From positions 8,783,001-8,847,000 of the forward strand of contig NC_092562.1 of NCBI RefSeq assembly GCF_037975245.1: a stretch of 64,000 nucleotides of DNA, in the 5' to 3' direction. The notes under the pieces were generated by a model. That model was not told where the DNA came from, ran no database searches, and was given only the letters and a program-made list of their open reading frames with translations. The translations under genes and the position numbers were made by a program. Positions 24,836 through 39,633 of this stretch are shown piece by piece; positions within the stretch are counted from its first letter, which is position 1; every line of letters begins with the position of its first letter. The DNA comes from Apostichopus japonicus. Taxonomy: Eukaryota; Echinodermata; Holothuroidea; Aspidochirotida; Stichopodidae.

Positions 24836-26041
24836 CAAACATACATACTTAAGTACTCCGATATTCCCCTTCTTCTTCTTCCTTTCTCCTGTTTCCTTTC
24901 GTTTATTACAATAGCAGACTCACAGACACTGATAAATGTCCGGGTAAACGATCGATGCCATTTTGCATACATTTCTACCCCCCCCCCCCACCCCACCTCT
25001 CTTTCTCTCTCGTTCTCTTTGCTGATGTCTTAGTTTGGTCTTACATAATTTTCACAAAACATTTCGTAAGATATGGAACACAAAAGCGATAATCCACACT
25101 TCATTCACCAATAATGTTTTGATCACATTTTCTATATCCAGATGCTAACCTAACCTTTGCCCAAGCTGTCCCTTCAACGATTCACCACATACATACGCAT
25201 TTCATGAAGTGAATTCACCAACATCTTTCGAGAACTTCATCACACAATCTGCACACTGCTAAAAGAAAAATGCAACTTAACGATTACAGCTAAAACAATA
25301 TCGATAGAATTTGTAATCTTTTTTCTTATATTACATTATATCAAGTTATAATTTTTAAAGCCTATGAATCTAGATTTGGTTAGATGTCGAATTTGAAAAA
25401 ACGTATTAGTGTATCGCACAGTGTGTTCGATATATTTATAAATATCAGCAAGTTCTGAACAACGCTGGCAACACTTTCAACAATGCAAATATCAATAATG
25501 CCCTTTCTTGAAGCCTTAGTGCCCTTTTATATTACACTACATTTCTTTCTGACAGGATGTCAAACTACTCTAATGTTCAGGATTTTTATTAATACTAGGA
25601 TGAAGCCTCATATATTCGCGTATGTTCCTGTAGTAGGGCATACAGACATCAAACTTTATAACAAGTATCAGTTAAGAACAATTTCTGCCATGTAAACCCC
25701 AAAAATTATTATTTGTGCGTGTGCTCTTCATTTCGGTCAAGAATTCGGTTTTAATCAAACAAATGCAGTTAGTAGTTCTTTTCCTTCTCTACTGGTCTCA
25801 TGTATAAAGGTCAGGCTTCCTAGCTTCTCTTCAAGTTAAGAACTCTATGCTTTGAGGAAATTGATATAGATAAGTTCTGCAAATGCGTGCGGTTTATGGA
25901 GATGGATATTTGATGAATCCACAATCCTTTGAATAATGAGGAAACGTATGAAGCTTAAATCCGACCGAGTTATGTTTTTAAAATATATACGTTGACGCGA
26001 AATGAAAGTCTTTTATGTGAACGTTTAGTTTATGGAAGGCT
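24836..26041. other. Gene-free stretch downstream of the TGF-beta gene
   Basis: AT-rich, with a C-run at 24979-24988. It should contain the 3' UTR of the minus-strand TGF-beta gene next to 26041, but I could not pick a confident poly(A) signal. Confidence 0.45.
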
Positions 26042-26772
26042 TTAAAAACATTCACACGCCGATGCAGAGATTCCTGGAATGACTTTGGAACCGAGAGTCT
26101 GGTTTGATGTATGGTAAACTATGGCCTGTAAAAACGTCTTATTGACAGGTACACAACAAGGGAGCATTGCAGCCACTCCCAGATGTCGGGAGTAAAGATA
26201 CATCAAGTTACGATGGTTGTAATCTATTGCCATCACGTGATAGTTGCATCTTCCACGACAATAGTTAGCTGAAAAGGTCGGAGGGGCTCGAATCCAATTG
26301 TTCCATCCAATCGCAGTGAAATTTACCTCGAACTGTTGGAGGCAGCACTGGGAGTCTCTGGTGTGACTTCTGCCACATCGTTGCGTGATCAGGCTCCGTT
26401 TCTCACGATGTTCGTTTTCCAAGCACTTTTCCGTAGTTATTTCAAGCAAAGGTGTATGTTTACCGAATATTTCTGTAGAATCGATTGTGTTGGTATCGTT
26501 TAACTGATAGAGGGAAAAACTGAAATTACGACTAGTTATTTGACCACGACGTGGCTCAAGTTCGATGAATATCCAACCATCCTTCTTGTCTGCATCTATA
26601 GCAATGCGGTGCATAAAATCATTGGCATAGCTCTCGTAAATAATGACGTCATTTGTAATGTTCGCATGCGTATAAACCCACAGCTTCTCTGACTTGATTT
26701 CACACTTCTTGGAGCCGTCGTCTTCAAAATGAAAGCACAAAGCAGTCTGGTTCCATAAGCATCCGTTTGACA
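26042..26772 (-). CDS. Activin/inhibin-beta-like TGF-beta ligand, exon 2 (prodomain end and mature peptide)
   Basis: The exon starts after the acceptor CACAG (AG at 26774-26773 on the minus strand) in phase 1 and encodes 243 residues to TAA at 26044-26042. It begins with a prodomain segment, CLWNQTALCFHFED and KLWVYTH, like the ISNEG/ASLWLYLK part of inhibin-beta prodomains. The furin-type site REKR (exon residues 123-126) releases a 117-residue mature peptide. This has nine cysteines (133, 143, 144, 172, 176, 206, 207, 240, 242), the pattern of activin/TGF-beta rather than BMP ligands, plus the family core IGWNNWIRAP, NYCRGRC and PCCVP. The C-terminus is CECF, fitting CXCX. The spacing from the first cysteine to the CC pair is longer than in vertebrate activins. 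The product should be a secreted disulphide-linked dimer signalling through type I/II Ser/Thr kinase receptors. Exact orthology (activin versus myostatin-like) is unsettled. Confidence 0.9.
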
Positions 26773-27299
26773 CTGTGAGACCAAAAAAAGAAATATGCTA
26801 ATTATCTACATACCAATGTTTCCAAAAATTGGACGGAACTATTTTCTCTTTCACTGAAGCTAATTAAAACCCTCATTTTGGCATTGATCAATGACTCTAT
26901 ACTTAAACATCAAACATGCAACACGTAAACAATAAGTTTCATCATTGCTGTCTACATGGGCGGCGATCATGGGGGGGGGGGGAACGGGGGGCATATCCCC
27001 CCAATATTTTAGGTGGGGGATATAGTATCTAATATCCCCCCCTCTAATATTTGGTTGCATAGTTCTTTTTTTGTGGCTATAAATAGAAAATAATGCGTGA
27101 GATTATTTATCCAAATCATATTTGGCGGTGGCTAAAACTTCATCCAACACATGCTGTATGAGGTAAATGACACATTGTCGTTTCTGTGACCTGTGACTGT
27201 ATAGCATGTTGTCACTTATGATTATTATCATAATGTCTGCACACCTCTTGTGTATGAGTGTAAGTACGTACAATCATATATATGATCCACATCGATATG

Positions 27300-27665
27300 C
27301 AAGGGCGTAGGAACCGGGGGGCTGGGGGGCCAGCCCCCCAGTGAAAAATGTGGAGGGGCGGAAGTATCATTCCGCCCCCCCCCCCCCCGCTTCGCAAGTC
27401 AGAAAACCCCTTTTTCATTTCCAAATGAGAAAAAAAACTCATTTGGAGCACCAAATTGCATCTAAGGCCAGGTGAAAATACAAAATTAAGTTTACAAAAT
27501 GGAGTGGGTGTTGAAGTGTGCTATATTGTACCAAATTGCATCTGAGGCCACCTGGAAATGCAAAAATTTCCAAAGGGGAGGGGGACACCCCCTCCCCTTA
27601 GATCCCTCCCCCAGACCGTACATCAGTCTTCAGCCCCCCACTCAAAAGTACCTTCTACGCCACTG
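27300..27665 (+). mobile_element. hAT-like MITE, 8-bp duplication TCGATATG (copy A)
   Basis: Left end CAAGGGCGTAGGAACC, right end complement CAGTGGCGTAGAAGGTAC. TCGATATG flanks both sides (27292-27299, 27666-27673). Internally CCAAATTGCATCT occurs twice. The inverted copy at 34976-35324 is about the same length with its own duplication. Lies in the TGF-beta gene's intron. Confidence 0.88.
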
Positions 27666-27721
27666 TCGATATGGGTTCACTGGGTTCCCATTTGGCCTGT
27701 TTCCTACAAGATTTCTAATCG

Positions 27722-28409
27722 CGTGCGCGTAGCCAAGGGGGGGCGAAGGGGAGACCGCCCCCCCCCCTCGAGCATATTTTTTTGTATTTTTTATGATATC
27801 GAAGTTTTATAGTAGCCGTTATAAGAGGTTTTAATATTTGTACACCAATAAATTAACTGTGTCTGAATTTTCGAAAATTCCCTGACCAACATTAATTTCT
27901 TCATCATACTTCCCTTTACTCGTGCAATTTTGACCGGTCTGTAGTAGGGGTTGAAGGTTTTTTTTTCTATATTGGTTGTCCATAGATGAAATTTTGTGCA
28001 ACATTATGGGTATGTTTTGAAGTGAATTTGTTATTCAAATTCTGAACAAATAATGGGCTTAAACTTTGAAAAGTGGGGCTGACGGGTATTGTGGGCCATA
28101 ACGTAGTATTACCTACAAAAGCAATGATCCACAGAAGATGCGATGAGGTCGAACATGATGTGTGACTGGTGGCAATCTTGAAAAAAGGTTATCAGTGAAA
28201 AAAAAACTATTGGGAAAAACTTGTTTCTCAGGCAAAAGTGTATATCTGGTTGATCAATTTCAAGCCCGAGAAGTGCCTTTTCCGGTGATCTGGGGGGTTA
28301 TCAAAACCAGAAATTTTTTGTACGCTGGGCGCCAACCAATGGTGGCGCTCCGCTTTGATAGTAATTCGCGCCCCCCCCCCCCGGTTAGAAAATCCTGGAT
28401 ACGCGCCTG
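27722..28409 (+). mobile_element. Interspersed repeat ending CCTGGATACGCGCCTG
   Basis: Inverted relative to 22288-22957 and collinear with it for ~600 bp. The left edge near CGTGCGCGTAGCCAAGG resembles the complement of the right end, so it may be a ~690-bp TIR element, but no matching 8-bp duplication was found. Lies in the TGF-beta intron. Confidence 0.6.
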
Positions 28410-28590
28410 TATGTATTATGGGGATGAAAGTTGCTACGTGCCTGCACCCAAGCAAATTTTCCCTCAATATTTGAAACAAATCGCCGCCCCTGGCTGTCTA
28501 GTCGTTGATTATTCCCCAGGATTCCGGAGAGAATCTGTTCTGTCTGATTGCTCGTCAACTGTTCATCGAAGTACGCCTGTTTAGGTTCAT

Positions 28591-28623
28591 CATGGAGCTA
28601 TAAACTCTGTCTATAGCTCCATG
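28591..28623. mobile_element. 33-bp perfect hairpin with 7-bp direct repeats
   Basis: Arm CATGGAGCTATA (28591-28602), loop AACTCTGTC, arm TATAGCTCCATG (28612-28623), all 12 bp paired. GGTTCAT lies directly on each side (28584-28590 and 28624-28630). This is the signature of a cut-and-paste insertion consisting of little more than its inverted repeats. Confidence 0.65.
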
Positions 28624-28652
28624 GGTTCATATTCCTGTTTGCTATCGTATCA

Positions 28653-29066
28653 GTTTTTTAGTAAATTGTTTAGATAAGAAGATAATATCTTATTTTTTAT
28701 TTTTTAGAATTGACGAGATAGGATAAGTGTCAATTAAACGAGTTGCAGAAAATTGTTCAATTGCTCAGATGGGATGAAGTGAACAATTAAATAGGCCTAT
28801 TTTGCAGGAAAATGTTGAATTGAAAAGATACGATTAGTTGTCAATTAAACATTTTGCAGAAAATTGTTCAATTGCTCAGATGGAATGAAGTGAACAATTA
28901 AATATTTAGCAGAAAAATGTTGAATTGACGAGATCTGATAAATTGTCAATTAAACATTTTGCAGAAAAATGTTCAATTGCTCAGTCAAAGCAACTGAGCA
29001 ATCCAACATTTTTTTGATTTTTGACAAGATATTATCTTGTTATCTAAACAATTTACTGAAAAATGT
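28653..29066. mobile_element. MITE with ~32-bp TIR and internal tandem repeats
   Basis: The left end carries AGTAAATTGTTTAGATAA then AAGATAATATCTT; the right end carries the complement (AAGATATTATCTT...TTATCTAAACAATTTACT). Between them are about three tandem units with GTCAATTAAAC, GCAGAAAATTGTTCAATTGC and GAACAATTAAAT. Target duplication not resolved. No coding capacity. Confidence 0.75.
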
Positions 29067-29688
29067 TGACTTACTGGGGCAAAGTTTTCTTATGTTGATG
29101 GCGCTTTTAAGCTTCCGTATATATGTCATTATCATGCACTATGAACTTATTCCAGCATTTCAAACACCCGCTCGAGTTTGTATCCTTGTAAGAAACTATT
29201 CCCAGTTCGCGATTAAGTACTGTTACACGGTATGTATAAAGTTGGTATGGGTCACGGTCAAGTCGCGAATGGTATGTCGCAAATAATAATACTTGAACGG
29301 TATCAATAACATATTCCACTATTGCAAATGACCCAGAAGTCATGAGGTATTAATGATATATCTTGAATTTGATCTCTTTTTACTTTACTGTATAATACTC
29401 AAAACGTGCGTACAGGAGATAGCCTACTTGATATCACGTATCATTGAAGCCTTGCGAAAATGTTTCTGTAATATTAAATCGGTGCAAGCCTCTACAGATG
29501 CGTATAGGAGGCTATTAACGATAAGAGGTGTGTGGGGGGGGGGGGTACAGGTTTATTGATTGGGAGTTATGGGGTCGCTATAATGCTGCTCTCCTACGCC
29601 GCTAGTTCACCGATTGTATACGATGCATACTAAGAAAAGTTTTCGACCCACATTGAAAATTTGTGACATTCTGTTTCTCGGTATAGGC

Positions 29689-30014
29689 CGGGTTCCCTAA
29701 CTGGGGTGCAGAACCCCCAGGGGTGCGTGAGTATATCCCATGGGGTTCGTTAGACGTTTCTGAAAGTCAAAACTAGAGTACTTTTTGTTGAACTAAAATC
29801 TGATATATCATATAATTTAGTAATGTACAAAAGTCGTACTTATCGACAACCTCTACAATATTACACACTATGAGCTTCATCTTTTACGAAGCACTGTGAT
29901 ACGTATTATAGTATAATAATGACTAATATCGTGTCTCGAAAAGTTGGGGGTTCGTTGACAACTCTGACATCCACATGGGGTTCGTGGGGGGGGGATAAAG
30001 TTAGGGAAACCCTG
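29689..30014. mobile_element. hAT-like MITE, 8-bp duplication GTATAGGC
   Basis: Right end complement CAGGGTTTCCCTAACTTT; left end CGGGTTCCCTAACTGGGG, one base shorter near the tip. GTATAGGC is present exactly on both sides (29681-29688, 30015-30022). 326 bp, no transposase. Lies in the TGF-beta intron. Confidence 0.88.
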
Positions 30015-30387
30015 GTATAGGCTATATGGGCATTCAATGATGTCGTCTTACAAAACGAACTGAGGGGAAGAAATCAAACGAAAGTTCACGACATTGAATA
30101 TAAACAAGCATATTGGAACGATGCAAAATAGAACAGTGTATGACACTTTAAAGAAAAATAGGAATAACTATATCCCTTGAAAACAGGAGGCAAAAACATC
30201 AATAAAAGTAGCAAGACAAGTCAGAATGTTTCTTGCAGTCATCAACGTTGACCATGCTCTCATGTGATGTATACGAAATGTAAAATCACCAGGGTCAACC
30301 TTCACTACCTGCAGTCCCCACTTCCGCTTTACACGCAAAACTGGATTACAGGTAGGAATTCGGAGTGGCACAACAATATACAACGGA

Positions 30388-30861
30388 TATGGCAAGCCAT
30401 GTGGGACAAACACTGCATAATATATCCGCGTATTAATTGGAATTTATACGCGTATTAATTGGAATATATACGCGTATATATTATTAGCCAATCATATGGC
30501 TTAAATATATCCGCGTATTAATTCTAATATATATACACGTATTAATTCAAATATATACACGTATTAATTCGAATATATACACGTATGAATTCGAGTATAT
30601 ACACGTATTAATTCGAATATATACATGTATTAAATAAAATACATATGGGGATTAAATCCAATATATGCACGGATTAATTAGAATATTCACGAAAAAATAT
30701 TTCCGCTCTTGCTGTGTACATATACCAACGATAAATTTTTTGGCGGGCTCGCGAGATCGCTTCAAAAAGCGAAACTTTACACATGTACAATTAATACGCG
30801 TATATATTCTAATTAATACGCGGATATATTATGCGGTGTTTGTCCCACATGCCTTGCCATA
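30388..30861. mobile_element. Palindromic MITE, copy 2 (inverted)
   Basis: Same family as 8593-8995, in opposite orientation. Ends TATGGCAAGCCATGTGGGAC and its near-complement. AACGGA flanks both ends (30382-30387, 30862-30867), so the family probably makes 6-bp duplications. The internal array of CGTATTAATTCGAATATATA-like units is longer than in copy 1. Confidence 0.82.
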
Positions 30862-31143
30862 AACGGAGGGGCACAATACTCAAGTACTGCCACACACGAT
30901 GGTGGGACAGATTGTGGGAGGCTCATCAAAGATAGTATAAACATATAGTGACATTACTTCCTAGGCAATGTCCCATTTTGTTGGGTACAATCAATTAATA
31001 ATCCATATGTAGGCCTATCTCAATACCTTCCGCCCCTTGGATCAGAGTGACTGCTCGCTATTGCATATAGGGACCAACCCAAGCGTATTAATGTCTTTAG
31101 TATCATTTTCTTGCCTAAATCGTAAAAACTGGAAACATCTTAC

Positions 31144-31489
31144 CTTTCCTCCCGATCAGAAAGACTTTCGGTGGTGGAACAAGTTCTTTTGGTTCGTGTT
31201 CGAAAGACATTTCTTCAAAGCTGTGCGGTATTTTGGGAATAGATGACGTCACATTTGGTGGGTTTTCTAACCCGAGGGCCTTTAAAATTTTCATTTTAAC
31301 AAGATTTGTTCGAAATTCACGTTCTGCAAGAGAGAGTGTACCTCGGCTGGGATTATCGTTGCCCGATGGGGTAGATGTACTGTGGCATCCACTACAAGCC
31401 GGTGACTGCGCAGAAGTCCAGGCTATCCATGACCAAACTAGCAGTAAATGTGCAAAACCTGACATCGCTGATAGCTTTGCTTTCCCCAT
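31144..31489 (-). CDS. Activin/inhibin-beta-like TGF-beta ligand, exon 1 (signal peptide and prodomain start)
   Basis: From ATG 31489-31487, encoding MGKAKLSAMSG, then a hydrophobic stretch (HLLLVWSWIAW) and a likely signal cleavage after TSAQS. The prodomain start CSGCHS, then LVKMKILKALGLENPPNVT and IPKIP, aligns by eye with CPSC...AVKKHILNMLHLKKRPDVT...VPK of inhibin beta A. An upstream in-frame ATG (31531) would place 14 residues before the signal and is less likely. The donor AAAG|GTAAGA follows 31144 and leaves one base. Joined to exon 2 (phase 1), this gives 346 + 731 nt = 358 residues plus stop. The intron (26773-31143) is packed with MITEs. A short middle exon cannot be excluded, because the prodomain is shorter than usual. 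Confidence 0.82.
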
Positions 31490-31531
31490 ATTGCTGTCGT
31501 CTTCCGCGAACCCCAAATGAGAATTGAACAT

Positions 31532-34210
<2,679 letters not shown>

Positions 34211-34576
34211 TTAAAGGGCGTGAAGACTCGCGCACAAAGAAACGTCTCATGCCGGTTATCTGACCTAGTTTCGAATGAGGTGTAACAGAAGTGTTAGACA
34301 CCACCATCGATCCCAGAAAATACACACACAGCTTGCTACCGTCGGTTATTATACACTAGCGTACAGTCAATACATACAGCTACGGTCAATACCCACAACA
34401 CAGTGTACATAGCAGCGATGGACATCTCAGGTCTAGATCAAAGATAGCAAGGTATCACGTTTCATTACTGTCTGCATTTTGTAGCGACAAGAAGTTAACG
34501 TCACTTGCAAGCAACGGAAAGTTAACTTTTTCAGAGCGCGGGCACGCGGTTTGGGGCGAGTCTTCAATGCCTTTAA
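34211..34576 (-). mobile_element. TTAA-target MITE, copy 1
   Basis: Flanked by TTAA at 34211-34214 and 34573-34576. The ends (AGGGCGTGAAGACTCGCGC and complement AGGCATTGAAGACTCGCC) form a TIR of about 19 bp with mismatches. The element is the inverted counterpart of 49221-49630 and 57833-58195. It carries the uninterrupted CCTGAGATGTCC site that proves the hairpin at 49375 is an insertion. A TTAA target with AGG-starting ends fits Kolobok better than piggyBac. Confidence 0.88.
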
Positions 34577-34975
34577 ATCAGTCCGGGAAATTTTGAATTT
34601 GGCCTCATACCTTTGCAATACTATGCACGTCACTGGTAATTATGTTGTATGATGTACTTCACATATATACAAGTGTTTCATAGTATGTGACCTACAAACC
34701 CCGAGAAGACCGACCACGTTAACTGCTCTAAAGTTTACACACACGCTACAGTGGTAATTCCATGGCATTTTAAAGAGAAATCGTGACTGATAATTGACGG
34801 GTTAATTTACGATGTAGGACGGCGGGGGTCCGTAACACAACCGAATGTTTCACCGGGGGAACTGTCACGTGGACCTCCCATGTTTTACAATAGAAACATG
34901 TTTAGGAAGTACAAACGATGTCTCAACTGAGAATACACAATAACCCCACCTCCAACCGAACCCTATATACCTTCC

Positions 34976-35324
34976 CAGTGGCGTAGGAAGGTACTTTTGA
35001 ATGGGGGGGCTGAAGACTGATGGCCGGCCTGGGGGAGGGGTCTAAGGGGAATTTTTTGCATTTCCAGGTAGCCTCAGATGCAATTTGGTGCAATATAGTA
35101 CACTTCAACACCCACTCCATTTTGTAAACTTAATTTTGTATTTTCACCAGGCCTTAGATGCAATTTGGTGCTCCAAATGAGATTTTTTTTCTCATTTGGA
35201 AATGAAAAAGGGGTTTTCTGACTTGCGAAGCGGGGGGGGGGCGGAATGATACTTCCGCCCCTCCACATTTTTCACTGGGGGGGGGGCTGGCGCCCCCCAG
35301 CCCCCCCCGGTTCCTACGCCCTTG
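34976..35324 (-). mobile_element. hAT-like MITE, 8-bp duplication TACCTTCC (copy B)
   Basis: Inverted copy of 27300-27665, with ends CAGTGGCGTAGGAAGG and complement CAAGGGCGTAGGAACC. TACCTTCC flanks both sides exactly (34968-34975, 35325-35332). Two copies of one family with independent 8-bp duplications make the hAT assignment solid. Confidence 0.88.
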
Positions 35325-35332
35325 TACCTTCC

Positions 35333-36600
35333 CTTTACATCTCCACTAAAACTTGACTTCATTACTGAAGAAGAACCATCACTTATAAAAAACAATATGT
35401 AAAAGGAATATTTTCATTTCTTTACACTTTTTTTAATCTTCCAAGAAGAAAAAAAGATTTTCATCTCTCACCTGGCATCAAGAAAGTCAAATTTGCAATA
35501 CTTTTGTGTACTAAAGTCGATACGTGCATTTATGTGTCAAATGTGTCGCTGATGTGACCATGTTGTGTGGACTTTCACATTGACTACAAGAATATTGTCT
35601 AATTTGTCGACTTCTTTAACATCACGCCAGGTTAGCAGCTGTGATCGAGGTAAATACTTCGGTCTACATCAGAGAGGATGGTGTGGAGGTTGTACACGCC
35701 CTTCCCACCCACACACCAGAAAATTAGAAGTACGTATTAGTACAAAGTTGCGTGTAGACCTCATTATAGACCTAATGCATAGCCAAAGTATGCATGCCTC
35801 AGAATACACTACGTCACATCTACAATAAAAGCTACATGAGAATCGACCCCAGAACCTCACTTCAGAACCTCAGAACCTCTATAAATTTGGTCCAAGTCGA
35901 AGTCAAATCATTGTGTGGCTAATATCATGTGAGAGATTCGGTTAAATCTGAAGGCAGACGAACATTCGAAAACTATCTATATTCTTATATAATCACGATT
36001 GCAGCTTTAAGGAGGTCATGAACTGTTAGTGTGTTATGCGTTCAGAGTGTACCGATATTTGCGTACGCATGGTCTAAGTGGTAAAAGATAACTGTTGATT
36101 CATCTTTGCTATAGTATTAATTAATTGTTGAGCCACGTGCAGAAATTGGTCTTTCCTATCGGTATTTACATGTCCAGACAACATTATCATACACAGTATT
36201 GATTCTGATGATGATGATGATGGCTTAACATAAAAGCCTCACCAAGGCTCCCTATAAGTCTTTGCAAATAAACAAAGACGGCTCTCAAGATTCCAGTAAT
36301 AAATTGGATTTTCAGTTTTCACAATAGATAAAGGTTTATTAGAATATTACATTGTGGTCGTCTGCTTCTACTTAAATATACATTCGACTACACATTCCAA
36401 TACTTACCATTGTGCTTTCAATCAAAACATATAGCTTATGGAATCCGGAGCAGGGCAACGCACTTTTCCAATTCAATCCAAACATACTTTAGCCAGCGGG
36501 GTAAAGGGCCGTAATCAGAATCTTGCAAACGCAAAAAAAAATGTTTACTTACGAATTCATTTAATCAAAATAAAAAGAAAAGAAAAGAAAAAGAAAACAA
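35333..36600. other. Gene-free stretch
   Basis: AT-rich, with GATGATGATGATG at 36208-36222 and an A-rich tract at 36530-36600. No coding exon recognised. Confidence 0.5.
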
Positions 36601-36720
36601 AAACAGCTGTTAGCAAACAGCTTATCCACTTAAGAGCGTTTGTATGAGAATGTGTAAAAGTAAGTTGGCCAGACGTTTCGATCCTAGCAGGATTTTCTTC
36701 AGAGGCTGAAAGACAAGTAA
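36601..36720 (-). repeat. Penelope-terminus-like fragment, copy 1
   Basis: On the minus strand: CTGAAGA, then stem ATCCT-GCT-AGGAT, then CGAAACGTC. This is followed by GCCAACTTACTTT, ACACATTCTC and GTGGATAAGC, all shared with 52405-52510. The CTGANGA-stem-GAAA order is that of a hammerhead catalytic core, and such motifs are known in Penelope-like retroelements. Helices I and III are not convincing here, so ribozyme activity is only a suggestion. Confidence 0.5.
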
Positions 36721-36739
36721 CAGAAGCTACAAGGGACAA

Positions 36740-39633
36740 AAAAATATATATATATTAACAATCTCAATCCGTCTAGCAATATGAGCAGCGAACAGCCATT
36801 CGTCATTTCCAATCATCCATGGAGCTTTACCACGCACTCGGTGGCTGAACTAAGCAACAACAACAAAAAAACGTAGATTAACTTAAATATCTTTAAGAAC
36901 GTTCGTTGCAACACTAAACACACACGGCGACCAAAGCATTAACATTGCTTTTCCTCACAAATATTGTCACTAATGCCTCATCAAGTTTAACTGCTGCACT
37001 GTTATCTTTGAGGTTTAAATAAGCTATACTCTGTGCTTATTCAAAGCTGCCCTCGGATTCCAAACTAATCTGTCGCAAAAAACGGCAAATGATAGAACGA
37101 ACGGCTATTATTTTTTGGTAAGAATTAATTCTTTGGGATATAATATTATGTTAGCAAGCAAAAACATTCGTAAATTGTAAGTTGGTTAACCCTGTTCATG
37201 TATATAGTGATATGTATATAGTCAGTGCCGTACAGTATAGTGGGGCACAAGATTGGTCACTTAAAGTGGTTTGTATTTATTTTAACATTTATATTTTCCT
37301 TCCGTCTGTTTTGGTACATTTCCTGAGAACATGTGGATCTTACCTTCAACATTCTGGAAATCTGTGTATGCTGTCATATGATCATGTCATCCAGGTCTCT
37401 TTTGAGGTGACTTGGTAACAAAACATGATCTTCCTAGGTTCATACTTTTATTACCTTTCATATTTATTCTGTATCGCTGGAACACAAAGCATGTTTTGAT
37501 CAGAGGTTTTTTCCCCCTGTTCTCCTTCTATATTTCATTTCAAAGAAAGTTGATATAAAAGTTGTCAACATTTTTTTTTCTTCTGCAGGGGATATATCAC
37601 TTATCACGTTTTCAAACACAACAGAACTTCTGGTATTTCTTGGCACACATTTAAGGAAAAAGTTGTCAACAAATCATTTGTCTTTAAAGCATAAGGAATC
37701 CTCGGCAATTCGAAATTATTGGGACATGATTTGCATTGCAACATACCTGTGAGATCAACGATCCCTAAGGCGGGTAACAGGTGGCGGATCGTAAACATGT
37801 TTTCGAGTGTAAGACGACGTAAATCACCAAAAAAAAAAAAATAGTTTTCTGAACTTACTTGCAGAATATTAACAATGCTTTGTCAGCCTGGTATTCTTTA
37901 TATCATGCGATTCTTCTATTGTTGTTTGCCGGGAACCAAGGATGGAATTCGGCGGCGTTTCTCGTTTGCTAACTCAGTGACAGATACAACTGTGATAGAT
38001 TTGATTGGTCGTGTCGCATTGGGGCCCGCAGTGACGCCAGCAGCGGCACGTGTGAATATACTACAGCTTGGCGCAACACTTAAGTAACTTTTTCTATCGG
38101 ATCATGATCAAATCTTTGCCCTTTTTCGTAAAGTGTTTATAATGTATGTAGTAATGTATGTCGTAATGTATTTTTTCGTAATGTATGTCGTCCAGTTACA
38201 GAGTTGTTGACAATTAACAATTCATAATCATGGACGTTAAATATGAATGTAAGAGACTGACTTCGGTCAGCTGGCGGCTTTGATAAGCCAATGAGGCTTC
38301 TTCGCGGGTTCCTGCTTGCAGGAGGATCTAATATACAAAGCGTTTCCTCCGCCTGGCCACCCCTTGTTTACGGCACGGGTGTAAGTATAGGCTTTCAGAA
38401 TACAAAATTAATTTTCGTAGGCCTACAAACACACTTCATCAAAATATATTACTGTACTGTGAGCATGTGAGGCCTATTTTAGCTTGGTGCCCCGATGTCT
38501 CCAAATCCCTCGATGCCTATATCTGACGGACAACAGTTGGTTAACAATTTTCGAATTCCCTTTAGAGACAGACATCATGGCAAATGACAGGAAGAATGGG
38601 CCTCGTAAGTTTTCGTCAAAAGTCCACAGCAATCCAGTTGAACAAAAAACGATAAAGGGTTAGCAGGTTGATCTGCTTGGGGAGTTCTCATATGAAAATT
38701 AGCCATGAAAAACATCGGAATTATAAGAAAAGAAAAAAAAAAACACGAAAAAGGTTGATAGGATTTGTAAAGATATAAGCTACACAACTTACATATAGGC
38801 TCATATGAAGGTAAAACAACATCGACAAACAAGTGCCCCGAATTTCGAGAAAAAGGTCGATAGATTTGAGATGTATTTTTATTTAACAATTTTCATAAAT
38901 TTCAACAATTATCATAAAAAAGTCATTCTCGAAGAATGTGGCAAACTAGTTTGATAGGATCCTACTAGGCGAAAGGTTAACATACAGATGACATGCCTAG
39001 ATTTCAAGATGGGTGATGGCATTATCCTTTTTTTCTGAAAACTTTTACTATTATATATAGAAATTGCATAATGAAAGTTCCACTTCCGGTATTTTATCTG
39101 AAAATATCAACCGATATCCGCATACCATGTACGCCGATAATTTGAATACTGAAATGGTCACCTGAAAATCGGCTAGAGCATCTGCCATGGACAATAACTT
39201 ATAACGTTTAGGGCACCATACAAATCATTTTGAATGTGTTATCAAGAGTGAAGAAACACAGATGGCTAGTAATTTCTCTATACCGAGTGAGTGAATATAA
39301 TTAATAGAATCCCACCCACGCGAAGTAAAATTCTTTTCGTGCCATCCTAAGTGATTACCAACGTTAACGATAGCCTAAGTCACTCCCAGCCTAATGTTAT
39401 CACAAGTTAACGTTACATCAGTTGAGGGTCCAACACGGGTCAACCAATTAGCAAATGCCTACTGTGCTCTATAAATAGAGTACTCTGTAGTGTAGCCTAA
39501 TCAGGCAATAATTTAGTGTTCAAACTTTGTGTAGCATAACGACGGCAATGAAGTTTTCTCTCAGCAAATACTATAGTTTCTGTGTAGAAAATTTGCATGC
39601 TATACATCTTAGCACTTGTTTAGGCATACGAGT
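36740..39633. other. Gene-free stretch
   Basis: No recognised exon. Open frames at 37182-37418, 37875-38087 and 38575-38889 have no family motif or supporting splice context. Contains the headless SINE at 38160-38335. Confidence 0.5.
38160..38335 (+). mobile_element. tRNA-derived SINE, copy 2 (head missing)
   Basis: Same body as 24660-24835 (TATGTCGTCCAGTTACAGAG through GCAGGAGGATCTAA), but the tRNA-like head is absent. Either 5' truncated on insertion or mobilised separately; short GTAATGTATGT repeats sit at its 5' edge. Confidence 0.82.
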
